From Hofstenia miamia (Eukaryota > Xenacoelomorpha > Acoela): DNA of 64,000 nucleotides. Position 1 is the first letter of the stretch, and the number at the start of each line of letters is the position of its first letter. A program made the position numbers and the translations under genes. The notes under the pieces were generated by a model that was given only the letters and a program-made list of their open reading frames with translations, ran no database searches and was not told the origin of the DNA. The DNA lies in contig SCFE01000102.1 of the NCBI GenBank assembly GCA_004352715.1, positions 202,224 through 266,223 of the forward strand, in the 5' to 3' direction. Shown piece after piece: positions 1 to 12,747 of the stretch.

Positions 1-2267
1 AGTTGCTTTAAGTTTTTCGGCCTTTGACTTTGAACTCTTCTCTTTAGGTATACCCAAAGAAAAAGTTTAAAGGCAAAAGGTCCTGGGATTCGCCCATTCC
101 ACATCATAAATCTTGGAATCACCTTTCCATTATTAAAAATCACCCTGTATATTAATTTCCGTTATGCGCATTATTAATGTTTAATAGTAATGCTCACAAG
201 ATTACCCAGACTGTAAGTATTGCGTAATTTATTACTCTGTTGTTTTGTGTTGTGTATATTTTCTGATGCACCAGCCCTTTGCTTTTGTGTTATGTTGGTT
301 GTTGTGTTAAAAAACTCACACAACGGTAGGCCTGCCAATTATTGTGTGTGTGTCTGAACTGATTTGTAATTTCTGTTCACAATGGGGTTCTACGCAACAA
401 CTCATTCCAATGGGATTTAAATGTGTCTGTCCCATGAGACTGAAACTAACATGAGGCCGGACGAAAATGCTAGAGCGGATTTTAGAATGCTACTAATAAT
501 GTCTCCAATGTTGAACAAAATAAAAATTATGCTGTCGTACAAATAGGACTATCGTATCAGAAAATTTCATTGAATTAAAATGGAACCAAATCTGGGACTG
601 AAACCAGTAAAATTCTGGTCTCCCATAACTAGTGGCGTCAAACCCCTTAAAAATTAGGGGGCTTGAAGTTAAAAAAAAAATAGTATGTGAGAGTGGGCAA
701 AGAATTAGACATCCTTAACCTCAAACATTTTTGGAATTTTATAACATTTTATAATTTATTGAAAATAGTTCTAAGCACTCATAACTCACGAATTCACAAC
801 AGGGAGCGTCTCCTATCTAGATCATGGTCCCGCTATGACGTAACTTTGCTCGATTTCTTCAACGCTGATCAATTTAGCGTCAATACCTCTGACTCAGCTG
901 TTTTGGGAGGTCTATCTATACATATAAGGAAAAAGTTAAGATTTAAGTTCGGCGTTCCTTCCATTTGCTCGAAACCTTAGAATTATCTGAATGTTAGGTG
1001 TGAAGTGTATTTAAGTCTTCTTTAAAAAATCGAAATTTTCAATGATAATATTTTTAATTACTTTAGCCAAGGAATATGCCTTAGCATAAATTTTCGACAG
1101 TACGTTTGTTCACATCACCAATAGATGTGTCCATGGCTCACGATTTCCAAATTTCCTAATAGGCTTGAAGAAATTTATTTGAAAATGTGTAAAAGGACAT
1201 CAGGTTGCTTTAGATTAAATTACCCATGGGTGTTTTTCAAATCTGAAAAAGCAACATTATTGAGAAGTGCCTCCTCTTTTATTTACGTTTTGAAATTATC
1301 ATATGCCAAAACCGTTTAGTTGACATGATCACTAATTTCGCAGGGCGATTGTTAATTGGGCTTGTGCAGTCTATTTTTAGGGAAATGCTTGGAGTTAGCT
1401 GATACTCCATGGGATTCAAAAATCATGATTATCTGAGCCTTAATTATAGGGAATAATTTCAATGAAATCAAAATTTTCATCATAAAATAATTTGTGTTTT
1501 ACAATCCCTCAGGTAATGCAATTTTGTACAAATTTTCACCATTTCATTGGTGTATGCTCACCAATAATTTTCACATTTAGGGAAAAGAGTTTGAAAATTT
1601 GGAAAAAACGGCTTGTCTCTTTTAAAAATTCCACAAGGTTTTTAAGGGTAATCACTAAGTGGCACTCTTGGAAAATGCTTAAGTTTTGCTTAGACTAGTA
1701 AATGTTTTTAGTCAAGAACGTTTCTTTTGAATCTAGCACAATTTACTCATTTAATGTTTCTTTAAAAAATAGTTTGTTGTTCATGTTACTAATAACCAGC
1801 TTAAACTTCAATTTAATAATGCATAAAATATGCTCTCAAATATCCAAACAAGAATTGGTTGGCGTCCATGCAAAGTTTTCATATATATTCATACAGGCCA
1901 ATAGTTCTTAAAAGAAGAACAACTTTTATTGAATTCGGTTTTGAATCAAGATTAGGTGCTTGCAGAATAAGATTACCATCCCGATGCCATATATGACATT
2001 CATCTGCTGTATTTGAAGTATCTAATTGTTAGCTAGTTGTGTTAACACTCAGCCCTAGGAACTGTCGACTGGTTACCTGATTAACCCTAATATTGTCTCC
2101 GCGACTTCTACATACATACATATACACATAGGTTAGTATATTACGTTAGAATGAGTAGTCGTTTTTATTGGTCTTTCCGATCTTACTGTCTTGCCTCCTT
2201 TCACATCAAGGACCTTTGCAAAATTTCAATGTCGTCATCATATCGAATTGAATCTTTATATTTTACA
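1..2267. other. AT-rich intergenic DNA, no gene recognised
   Basis: No reading frame here resembles a known protein; the longest open stretches are under 100 codons and of AT-rich composition. A stretch near 766-796 (tail of the form CTCATAACTCACGAATTC) loosely resembles segments near 10715 and 11222, so part of it may be an old dispersed repeat. A CCTGTATAT string near 143 recalls ends of some insect DNA transposons, but I see no element boundaries. Confidence 0.5.
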
Positions 2268-2450
2268 CAGTGGCGTAGGAAGGTGTAAGAGTAGGGGGGG
2301 GGTGCGTTTTCTCAAAACAGGTGAAAGTACGTAATCATGTTGAGAATACATGTCATTCATACAAATATATATATATATATACCATTCAATCTTCTCATAT
2401 GACATATAAACGGACATAATTAAAATAGAGGATATAAAATATAATATATA

Positions 2451-2819
2451 CTAGATTTTTTGTACTTTCATGGCTTCAGTATGGTACAAGGTTTTACCAT
2501 GAGAATTTAACTTTTCTGTCTGCTTATGCCAATCACTAAAAGGTTTATTACCTAATTTCCGCAGATTTTCCTTATTTTTAGCAATAAAAACGCAATGTAT
2601 ACAGAAGAAACTGTCCAAATCATTACTATATAAACTCCATGGGTATGACTTTAATGTTTCTTTTGTGCATTTACGAAACTTAGAGCGGAATTCATAATTA
2701 TCCCCTGGCTTGAAATGGTGTTGTAACAAATGTATTTTGCATGGCTCTAGAAGTTTCAATCTTTTCTTTTCTTTCTCCCGATTCCATCCCGAATGTTTTT
2801 TCTTTATTATATTTTTCAT
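2451..2819 (-). pseudogene. hAT transposase N-terminal fragment with TTF-type zinc finger
   Basis: A 122-codon frame from ATG at 2819. The order PWSLYS, then LDSFFCIHCVFIA, then PFSDWHK, then H...LYH..A matches the TTF-type zinc finger at the start of ZMYM1-like hAT transposases: a CxxC pair followed by two histidines. The N-terminus is lysine-rich. In the family this finger is a DNA- or metal-binding module ahead of the RNase H-like catalytic fold. Here the frame ends about 180 bp from the element's left terminus and nothing catalytic follows, so it is an internally deleted relic. Identification of the finger is firm; expression is not expected. Confidence 0.75.
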
Positions 2820-3344
2820 GATCTGAACTGTTTAATAATTTATTTTGAATAACTATTATTAATTCATTACAATATATTATTACATATTTTCATGCATTTT
2901 TTATTATAGTTTATAAGTTTTAATGAAATTTGATAGATGCTATCTTAAGATTATTTTGACCTAACTATCTTTAAATTTCTAGTCTTTGTTAGCAATTAAT
3001 CTGCATTAAGGGACATCACGTTGAACTAAGTCAAAATAATATCAAAAATTGGATGGCATGGCTCACAGCTGGTCAATTTGTTTGATCTTTGCCCGCCACT
3101 TTTTGTCAAATAGTAAATAAATAAAATACACTTTTGCAAGATTAGTTCAGCCAGAAGTTTATTAACTTTTGGCCGGACCCGGTTCACAACCTACATAAAT
3201 ATTTTTGTTGTTGAGATTATCCAAGCCATAAACGATGTGTATTATTTAATAATATCTGAAGGTACAAAAAATTTAAATCAAACCCTGTCCATGTAGTAAA
3301 AAAGCTTAATTTAATTGATAATGAGAAGCGTTTTAAAGATAAAT

Positions 3345-3588
3345 GGACTTAAATATAGTAACTACATTTCTCACCTAACCTTATGCAGCCATTATTAAGG
3401 CTGACTAAGAAACTATGTTTCTTGTTGGCCGTAGACATTAGTAAGCTAATGCCCATGTTCCACAGCTTTTCTCTAGCGTTGATGAGCTCCCTTTGCAACA
3501 GCATGCTCATAAACCCTTTCAACCAGGGCTGCGTGCTGTGCACATGACAGTGGGAGCTTGTCTGGTTTATTGCTACTAACTGCTTCAG
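3345..3588 (-). repeat. Dispersed ~190-240 bp segment with coding-like content (copy 1)
   Basis: Read on the minus strand this segment matches 48767-48950 on the plus strand. Both have a GCAGTTAGT/ACAGTTAGT start, a GTCAT block, TTGCAAA, then ATTAG..TACTAATG, ACGGCCAAC, AGAAAC-TTA/ATA-GTTTCT and GCTGCATA. In one frame both give similar peptides (GISLLMSTANKKHSFLVSLN here, GISLLMLTANEKLSFLVNLS there). Copy 1 is richer in GC than its surroundings. Each copy is broken by stops or frame changes. I do not recognise the protein; it could be a dispersed pseudogene fragment or part of a transposon. Confidence 0.5.
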
Positions 3589-3937
3589 CCACTAAAATAG
3601 TCTAGAATTATACCCACTCCCTGCTGTAATGATATTGATTTAGCGAGTAAATGAATGACATCAGTGCTGATTTTCCCAGCCAATTGATTCTAACTATTTC
3701 GCGATTTCTGAAGCGCTATAAATTTCGGTGTTATAATATCTTTGTAAAATCATTTCTGTTTATAGCATTTATGATTTGAAACTTTCGCACATTTCACTAA
3801 TTTTTGAACTGATATATAGTTATTAATAAAATTGCAAATTCATCCTTTTATGCGTTATTTTTTTGTAATGCTCTCCTGGAATAGGCGCCACGTGATCATT
3901 GGGGGGGGGTGTGTTCGCCCCCCTTCCTACGCCCCTG

Positions 3938-5432
3938 TTACAGTTATAAACCCCATTCTTATGAAAGAATATATCTGCGTTTTCCTTCATAACAATATTA
4001 AAAGCTAAAACGTAGAAAATTATATACTTGGCAATTGACCGGAACGTTATAAAATTTAATAATATAAGCGGGTAATATAGAAATATATTTTCAATTTTTG
4101 AGAAAAGAAGAATGCGTACCATAAGAACAAATTTACATTGTGTTAAAATTTAAGCAATATTTTATACAGCATTAAGTCAAATTAAATTCCAATATATAGT
4201 AGGTTAAAAAATTTACATATCAAAATAGACTATGTATTTTTTATTCAATACTTTTACATTTTTGACAATATATTTAGAACAATCACTTTAGTAATTGGTA
4301 ATTAATTCATTATAGGTTGGGGCTGCCAATATTTTTAGACAAGATTGGAGTGATTTTTGAAATACCATATGAGAAAGATCATGACAAAATTCTAAAATTC
4401 CTTAACTTTAAGCAGTTAAGATCATGCATGTACACTGTTAAAGAGATTATCCAATGATGTTTAGGTAAAGGCAATCTATTTAATTAAGAATTGAAAATAC
4501 TTTACAACATTATGAAACATACCACTTGCAAAGTATACAAATTCTTTCAACAAAATATTGTTAAATATTAATTGCATTTTACAAATATGCAAACAAATGA
4601 TTGATTGGCATAAATATTTTCTACATCGTTTTTAATTTTAAAATTTGTTCATAAAATTTATGCACTTCGAAGGTGAGAAAAATTTACAGAATCTATAACA
4701 ATATTCAACAGTAATTAAAACACCTACCAAAATGCTTAGGTTCTCCAGCATATAACAATGGCAAAATATTACAATTTTATGTTTATTATTGCTTTTTATT
4801 TATGTTTTCATTTTAATATCTACATTGTAAAACTTCATATGTATACATGTAAATGTTCATGCTAACAAATTGTTGCATTTGATGATTAAGCTAGATAATG
4901 TTAAAAACTACATATAACATAGTATTTTACTATGATGAGACTGTTTAACTAATATTTCTTAATATATTATAAAAAGTAACCGTCAAACACTTCTTAAGCA
5001 TTCTACTTTCTAATAAAATCATTTCTTAGAAATTCATTTTAGATAAATTTTCATACATCGTCAAGTGTTGCTAAGATTAAAAAGTATTGAAAATATTGCA
5101 ATTATATGACATTAGGGATGACTAAGTGATTAAAAATACAAAACTTTATCATTTCTCTGACGCGCAATGGCAAAACCTACTGACAGCAAATATTTAATGC
5201 TTGTAATTTTAACTTTTTATTTGACTGGATTGTTATTACAAAGTGACACTTATTTCTTGGTACTAATATTGCTATTTTGATATTTATTTTAGAAAAAGGT
5301 ATATAGGATAATTCAGAGGTCACATACTTTAGAGAATACTAAAAAATACAAATTTCCTGTTATTGTGTTTTACCATTGCAAGGCACAGTTAATAACAGCA
5401 TTATGAAAATGAAGCTGGTGGAGTAGTTTTGA
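3938..5432. other. AT-rich spacer, nothing recognised
   Basis: Very AT-rich sequence with no recognisable coding frame, tandem repeat or terminal repeat. It lies downstream of the stop codon of the minus-strand GPCR gene, so part of it may be that gene's 3' UTR. Confidence 0.5.
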
Positions 5433-5756
5433 TTATTGGAATTGAGCCTTCATCATTTTGCTGAAGGCAATCCGATATCCCTTTCCACTTAAGAAGAAGA
5501 ACACAAAGTTCATTGAAGAGTTCGTAATTAGTGGTATTTCTAAAGCGATCTTCAAAAAATCAGAGAGCGATTTCTCTTCTGAGTTAGATGGATGAAATTC
5601 AATGAACAGTGCAAAGCCGGTGCCAGTCCCACATGCAAGGAAAAGAAAGATGAACCCAACTGTAATCAGCATTGCTATCATTCGTCGCTCAGCACGATCC
5701 TTTTCATTGCTTTGCATTGACAGAGACTTCTTCCTAATTATAATATTCAACTTAGC
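5433..5756 (-). CDS. Last coding exon of a rhodopsin-family GPCR (TM6-TM7 and C-tail)
   Basis: The exon begins after a splice acceptor (T-rich, ATAG, then GCTAAG at 5756) in phase 0 and runs 107 codons to TAA at 5433-5435. It encodes the end of intracellular loop 3 (many K/R, ending DRAERRM), a hydrophobic helix taken as TM6 (MLITVGFIFLFLACG), a short extracellular loop with FHPSNSEEKS, and TM7 with NSSMNFVFFFLSGKGYR, followed by a short tail. TM7 has NSSxNFxxF where most class A receptors have NPxxY; this variant occurs in FMRFamide-receptor-like and related invertebrate peptide receptors. TM6 lacks the usual CWxP. The partner first coding exon is at 18978-19190 on the same strand; phase fits. 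The ligand is unknown; a neuropeptide is the best guess. Confidence 0.75.
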   Translation of the reverse strand, partial: AKLNIIIRKKSLSMQSNEKDRAERRMIAMLITVGFIFLFLACGTGTGFALFIEFHPSNSEEKSLSDFLKIALEIPLITNSSMNFVFFFLSGKGYRIAFSKMMKAQFQ

Positions 5757-6539
5757 CTATAAAAATCGTATTTATTAACATTTTTATAATATAGCTGAGA
5801 TTGATAGAATGCATGTTTATTGCATAAAATGTGCCGGAATACCATGAAAATCCTGAAAAAGTTTAAACGCAATTAGTTATCATCAACATAACTACTCGTT
5901 TTTTATCAGGACTACCGGATACCATAGGAATGCAATGAGAATCGATGCCATGCACGTTTTCAGATGTATTCTGCGCATATTTCATAGGAAAGAAGTTATT
6001 ATATTGATCCTTTTCTCCGCTTTCAGATTTACTTAGAATCGATATTTACTTCGTATATATTGAAATTAGCATTTGTCGTGTGATATAATTAACAACATTA
6101 AAATTCTCACAGAAGCTTATTAACGCAGACTGCAATTCTGTTAAATTTGTTACTATCATCGTTTGCACTTATTTCTGAACTTTGTTTACTTTGGTTTTTC
6201 TGAACATGTCAGAGTAAATTTTAGATAAATAGGAGAGACTTATTTCAATCACATTTTTTAAAAACTAATTAATATTATCTAATACTACACAATTAACATC
6301 TAGCCACAACTACAACAGTAATGATCTCAATAGAGTTGACACTACATTTTCACTAAGTTTATAAAATTCTTTTTCCATTCAAGGCAAACTAACCACATGA
6401 ATTACAATATGAATTACTGAAAATTTTTTTGGATTTTTTTAATTTGTAAATATAATCTAGAAATTATCTCCATTATTAGACAATGATAAACAATAAATAT
6501 GTACATATTTTTCCCAATAGAGATGATCATGGAAGTCAA

Positions 6540-6830
6540 TACAGCTAAAACTTTAAAGAACTTGTCAAATCTTTCAAGAATCTTATAAGATGAACTCAAG
6601 TATTAACTAGGTCGGTGCAAGAAATTGCAAGAACTTTAAAGTATAAAGATGTTCTTTAAAGAAATGAGCATGGAATTTAAAGAACCATGCATAGGCTTTT
6701 TTATTCTTATATGTAACTTTAAAGTAATAAATATGAACTTTAAAGAACCATATCAAGACTTCCATATTCTTATAAGCAACTTTGAAGTTATTTAAAGTAC
6801 TTTTAAGAAAAAATAGAAACATATAAATGC
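6540..6830. repeat. Degenerate tandem repeat rich in CTTTAAAG
   Basis: The palindromic 8-mer CTTTAAAG and near variants recur about every 60 bp, with blocks such as TTTAAAGAACCAT followed by TATTCTTATA and AACTTT at two positions. A shorter group of TTTAAAG motifs occurs near 16280-16400 in the same intron interval. The minus-strand open frame here (6607-6855) is a by-product of the repetition. Confidence 0.55.
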
Positions 6831-7074
6831 TAGATTTCAACATCGATTTTTTCAAGGTTTTATTTTCTTAATGTAACCATACAAAATAATCATTTGTTTG
6901 ATAGTCTTCTTTCCCACACAGTGCTGATTTATGGCAGCTCTTGTTTCTATCTGAATTTGCGGGTTTTTCGATATCTTGCAAAAGCAGCTCCTAAATTACA
7001 AAATATATACATGAATACATACATATTATATATATAATATCTATATATAAAACATATATAATATATTTACAATA

Positions 7075-8074
7075 NNNNNNNNNNNNNNNNNNNNNNNNNN
7101 NNNNNNNNNNNNNNNNNNNNNNNNNNNNNNNNNNNNNNNNNNNNNNNNNNNNNNNNNNNNNNNNNNNNNNNNNNNNNNNNNNNNNNNNNNNNNNNNNNNN
7201 NNNNNNNNNNNNNNNNNNNNNNNNNNNNNNNNNNNNNNNNNNNNNNNNNNNNNNNNNNNNNNNNNNNNNNNNNNNNNNNNNNNNNNNNNNNNNNNNNNNN
7301 NNNNNNNNNNNNNNNNNNNNNNNNNNNNNNNNNNNNNNNNNNNNNNNNNNNNNNNNNNNNNNNNNNNNNNNNNNNNNNNNNNNNNNNNNNNNNNNNNNNN
7401 NNNNNNNNNNNNNNNNNNNNNNNNNNNNNNNNNNNNNNNNNNNNNNNNNNNNNNNNNNNNNNNNNNNNNNNNNNNNNNNNNNNNNNNNNNNNNNNNNNNN
7501 NNNNNNNNNNNNNNNNNNNNNNNNNNNNNNNNNNNNNNNNNNNNNNNNNNNNNNNNNNNNNNNNNNNNNNNNNNNNNNNNNNNNNNNNNNNNNNNNNNNN
7601 NNNNNNNNNNNNNNNNNNNNNNNNNNNNNNNNNNNNNNNNNNNNNNNNNNNNNNNNNNNNNNNNNNNNNNNNNNNNNNNNNNNNNNNNNNNNNNNNNNNN
7701 NNNNNNNNNNNNNNNNNNNNNNNNNNNNNNNNNNNNNNNNNNNNNNNNNNNNNNNNNNNNNNNNNNNNNNNNNNNNNNNNNNNNNNNNNNNNNNNNNNNN
7801 NNNNNNNNNNNNNNNNNNNNNNNNNNNNNNNNNNNNNNNNNNNNNNNNNNNNNNNNNNNNNNNNNNNNNNNNNNNNNNNNNNNNNNNNNNNNNNNNNNNN
7901 NNNNNNNNNNNNNNNNNNNNNNNNNNNNNNNNNNNNNNNNNNNNNNNNNNNNNNNNNNNNNNNNNNNNNNNNNNNNNNNNNNNNNNNNNNNNNNNNNNNN
8001 NNNNNNNNNNNNNNNNNNNNNNNNNNNNNNNNNNNNNNNNNNNNNNNNNNNNNNNNNNNNNNNNNNNNNNNNNN
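7075..8074. other. Assembly gap, 1000 N, flanked by (TA)n
   Basis: Exactly 1000 N, a conventional size for an unknown gap. TA-rich sequence borders both sides (7015-7074 and 8075-8098), so assembly probably broke in a microsatellite. Confidence 0.98.
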
Positions 8075-8816
8075 TATATATATATATATATATATATGTA
8101 TGTGAGAAGGATTGAAAAAATATTTGACTGTATTGTGCTATTGTAAAAAGCTATTAGGATAAAACGTAAACAAGAATTTAACCAATTTACTAAGCCTAAC
8201 GAACTAAAAATGTAGTGCAGGAATACTAAGAATCGTGATTGTTGATAAAAAGAGATTTTATTGCTATTTTTAGTAGAGAAATGAGATAAGTAAAATTAAC
8301 ATCGGTATTTAGATGTATGTAATTGGCTAAGTAAATTATTCTTCAAAAAAATATTCAAGTGATTTGACCATGGAGAATGAAAGCGTTTTGAACGGTCTTG
8401 AAAGCCAGATCTAAAATTCAATGTTGTTGGATTGTAGGATTTGAAATACAGTTGTAATTCTAAGTCATATGACCCATTAAGCATTTTTTTTAAAAAGAAC
8501 AAAAAATCAAGTAGTTGTAGTTTAAATGACACTGGAAGAATACTTTAGTGTTGACTCAATTGAACTCATTATGCGTTCATTGTAGCTGTCTGCGTGTAAT
8601 CTGTGCAGCTCTAGATCAACAATTATTTGCAAGTTTAGGAATATGATTTAAATTAGTGGCTTGGTTTAGTTCTTTAAACTCGCTTGTAAATGTTAAATGA
8701 AAAGGAACGTAAACAACATTCAGAACTATGATTGATTATTAAATTTAGAGACATGCGTGTACATTGGTACCTAACAAATATGTACAAATATGAATTTGTA
8801 GTTTGGATTCACTTTT

Positions 8817-9960
8817 AGGCTTAACGCGCACTAGTGATTTTAAATTTACGTAAATACGAAACTATTTAGTTTACAAAATAGAACACAGAAATTGAAACAT
8901 TCCCACTTAATCTATTTTCGCGTTGAATAAACTGTTGAAACATAAAATAGAACATAACGTTTTCAATGGACGTGGCGCTCTGCAATTAATTAACTGAACA
9001 ATTCGTAACGATGAAAGGCATTGATTCACTTAGAAGCGAGCCTCGAATTATAATTTATAGTTAAAAAATAATTCTTACAAGCAGTTTAAAAAAAATTATT
9101 GCCATAGCTTTATAAAGAGGAGTTTTTTTAAAAATTGGACTGAATTAATTGAATTGGAAAGAAGAAACAAGCTATTATTTAGCTCATTACCTGTATTAAA
9201 TACCAGAGCTTTTATTTTAAACAACTGTTTCTCTGCCTGAAAGTGAACATAAATATATGTAAGTATATTCAAAATTTGAAATTGTTTAGCATCAATGTAC
9301 ATGTCTAGTCTGATGTCAATTCGTTGCCCCAACTCAACAACTCCCAAATTTATGTGTTAAATTTTCAGTAACCGCTTTGGTGTATACTATATACTTTCAT
9401 ACTAAAGCATTGGTACCTGCATAACTATTAGATCTCCAAAATAGTCTAAAATTGTTTATTAAAGGTTTTTATTCTAATATTGGGTATCAATTTTTGGTTA
9501 TATTTATATAATTATTTTGTTTTGATATTTTACAAAATTGTGACCCCAAAATTGTTTAAAATTGTTTATAATAAGTTTTATTTCAATTTTTGGAGAACAA
9601 AAAAATGTATTGCCAGGTGCCGTCCGACCCTCTTAGTGACGCCACTTGTAACTATGACACGGTTCCAACGAATGAGACAGAAAAATTTCTTTAAAAAAAA
9701 ATTGTGTTTACATAATGTTATTCTAACTAATTATAGTAATTGATCAAAACAGTACGCATTCCTTCGAAAGTAATTATAGAACCTTATAGGCTGTTCATAT
9801 TCACACAATCTATCTAGAATAGTCCCTTACGCCTTTCTGGTAATTCATTTATTGCCGTAAGACATGCTGTGTCCATTCTAAAATAAACAATTGAGCAGAT
9901 TAAAAATTTTTGATAAACTATTTAATTTGTAAATTATTTAGTTGTTAAATTAACATAATC
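8817..9960. repeat. ~1.1-kb dispersed element, copy A
   Basis: Direct-repeat partner of 12748-13770. Shared landmarks in order: CACTAGTGATTT, GAAACTATTTAGTTTACAAA, AAAATAGAACATA, TTTTCAATGGACGTG, GCAATTAATTAA, ATTCGTAACGATGA, GCGAATTATAATTTATAG, GAAGAGGAGTTTTTT, GTGACGCCACTTGT and TTTAATTTGTAAATTATTTA. The left end (AGGCTTAACGCGCACT) is the inverted counterpart of the right end of copy B. No protein is encoded; this looks like a non-autonomous DNA transposon. Confidence 0.7.
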
Positions 9961-10288
9961 AACATATATCATATATACTTAATCGGCATGGTTTGGACAT
10001 GTGATTAATTCACAAAAACAGAAACTGAGTAGAGCTCTTAAGCATGTTTATTCCTGACTGAGTTTGCCAGAAGAAAATATTATACACGAATGCAATAATA
10101 CTCTCATAACTTGTTTCGAATACTCTCTAAATAACAATAAACATCCTCTTCATCTGATAATGTGTCACATATATTTTTAAGGCATCGCAGTAACAGTTTA
10201 TATTGCAGGAGGTCTAAAAACAGAAAACGTTTACTGTACTTGCACGTCAATATCTGACAATAAATACATTATCTGATTTCTTATAAAA

Positions 10289-10290
<2 letters not shown>

Positions 10291-10329
<39 letters not shown>
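10291..10329. repeat. (TA)n microsatellite
   Basis: An uninterrupted TA dinucleotide tract of about 39 bp. Confidence 0.97.
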
Positions 10330-10334
<5 letters not shown>

Positions 10335-12747
10335 TAATGTTAATATATTTGCAGTAGTCATTTTGGTTTCGACCGTGACATGGTTATTAGCCAGTTTAAT
10401 CAACTAAAGTGGTTACTATTGTTAGAAATGTTGAAATTTAAGCAAACGCTGTTAAAATGTCTAGCATAATTCCAATGAATTACAATATAAAGAGATTTAT
10501 TTTTTATTAATAATTTTTTCATATCTTGATGCAGACTTCGCCACAAATACTTGTGATCATTAACATCAAATTTGTAAGCATTTCGACGGTTGTTTAAATT
10601 AGAATTGTGTTAATGTTATGCAGCGTTTCAATTTACAAAAAATTGCTAGTGAGCATTAACCCTAATTATTCTAGAAATTTTTTAAAATCTGTGATGCGCT
10701 TCCCAAAGAATTTTTAAATGCTTATAACTCAAGAACTAATGAAGCTATTTATAATCTGAAAGCACCACTAGATAGAGTATTGTAGTTTCTTTCCTTTCTA
10801 TTATTAGTGTATCCCGAATTATGGCGTTATTGATTCTACCGAGAACTTGTATGATCGGTTTACAAAAAACCAAATATAGGTTGGTCCACCTAAGTGTGTA
10901 TATCTTAAATATAGCTAATTTTAGTTAGTTATTCGCAGCTAAATAAGTCTCATCTTAAAATAAACATATGGCGTCACTTCAGTGGGCCTTGTATTTGATG
11001 TTTGTTTTTGCTGCCATGGTAAAGCTGAATGTGTCATTAAACTGATAAGGGATAGTTTCACTTTAAAGTAAGGTACTGCTTACTCAGAAAATATATATGC
11101 AATTTATGATTAGAAAATTATTCTATTTTTGTTTTTTGCGTTACTATATGGAAAGCCTGTACATATAATAAAGAAAAAAATTGCAATTTGTACTAGGAAA
11201 TTTTTTTTCTTCTAAGAAAAATTCTTAAAGACTCACAAATTAATGAAGGTATTTAAAGTCTGAAAACACAACAATTTCTGACTGTGTGCACGGCCTGCCT
11301 AGATGAGACTTACACAGTTTTTCATCATAAGACAAAATTTTCCTTGGTAGTTGTTGTTCCCATGGGCATTAGACCGCCTCATTATCTGAAAATTATGTAT
11401 AGAAGTTATTTAAAATTTTTTGCCAAAATAGAATTTTTCATTGAAAAAAAATTCACATTGGCATGTGATTCAAGCGCAAGAATAAGTTTCAGCACAAATA
11501 TTCAATATTTCATGAGCGGGCCCAACCCTATAGATGTGTCCATTTCAATAATGCGAACAAATCGATTTGTGGTTTAAGAATATTGTAGCAAGTTTTAATA
11601 TTAATTTTTAATAGATATTTTAGAATTAACAAATTATTAGTTTCTTCTACATATGGGATAATATATATTTCAAACACTAGATTTTGAAAAGTGGAATGAC
11701 AATGAATGTATGTTCATGTTTGAAAAATGGCACTAAATATATTTGGTTGCAAAATTAAATAGTCCGCGCATGCTTTTTTCAAATATTTCTGACGTGTTAT
11801 GGATTTATCGATCAGTTGTCAACTTCGTTCATCTTCTGCTTTGCTCTGTATTTCCATAATTCAAAAACGTGCAAACATGGATATAATAGCCTAGGACTAA
11901 CTCATCTATGAGTAGTTATATCTGAAGTAATACGCATTTTCACTCCACTTTTATCAAATGAACCAATCCATATGACTTTCATAATACACCTGTATATCTT
12001 TCAAATTTTGACTCTAAAGAGTATCCCATTTGCATAAGTTAGTTCTTTAAAAATTATTTCATATTTTTTCTGCTGTTCTACTTAAATAATAATATGTCAC
12101 ATTAAAATTTATATATACAGAATAATTAGGGTTTTCAGAAAATGTTATATTGTCGAAAAACATTTATTGTTTGATGACACGGCGCATTTGCCATATTATT
12201 TAGATTAGTTATACAATTGTTCGCCATTAATTTAAAAGTACATCATGCAAATATTCAGAATAAAGGTTCACGTATTACTAAAAAAGAATCTATAGTCGCA
12301 TTTTACTGCAAAGCAAATCAAATGTTGAGATTTTCACGGCCCTGAAACCGTTGAAATTTAAGCTTGACATGATCTGACGACCCGTTAAAAAGTTTGAAGA
12401 GACAGGAAACAAGACAATATTCTGAAAAACCACAAAATTTTCGTCTAAGAACAGGAAATGAAATTAATTAAAAGAATTAAAACCAAATTTAAGCTAAGCC
12501 CAACGGGAATTATGAGGCAAATGACTAGACAAGAAAATTGCTAAATAACAATAAAACTAAAGAATTGATTTTTTCGAATAATAATTTGAAAAATGGAGCA
12601 CTGCTACAATATGGAAGAAATACCCCCGTTTGCACAAATCGAACACACCATTGAATCTGTTACATGCTGCGAATATCATTGGAGAAACATATAGGAAAAA
12701 TTATAAAGAAAGTATTTTCACTACAAACTCACATGTTTGTTAGACGT

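Larger units (their letters stand above)
2268..3937 (-). mobile_element. Degraded hAT transposon with CAGTGGCGTAGGAAGG-type termini
   Basis: The left end reads CAGTGGCGTAGGAAGG and the right end, reverse-complemented, reads CAGGGGCGTAGGAAGG; both run on into long G/C homopolymers. CAGTGGCG-type ends are typical of hAT elements. The flanks (ATTTTACA on the left, TTACAGTT on the right) share only TTACA, so a clean 8-bp target duplication is not preserved. Inside lies a minus-strand N-terminal transposase fragment (2451-2819). Most of the transposase, including the catalytic region and dimerisation domain, is missing, so the copy could not move by itself. Confidence 0.75.

Noticed and set aside
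3345-3470. Structured RNA gene (three short stem-loops, and a GTCTACGGCCA string like the start of 5S rRNA)
   Set aside because: The rest does not match 5S rRNA, and the pair of copies conserves a peptide frame, which explains the similarity better.
6607-6855. Minus-strand 82-codon frame with repeated FFK motifs
   Set aside because: Follows from the CTTTAAAG tandem repeat; no start context or domain.
11284-11577. Plus-strand 97-codon frame
   Set aside because: No match to any family I know, overlaps a probable dispersed repeat and has no splice or start evidence.
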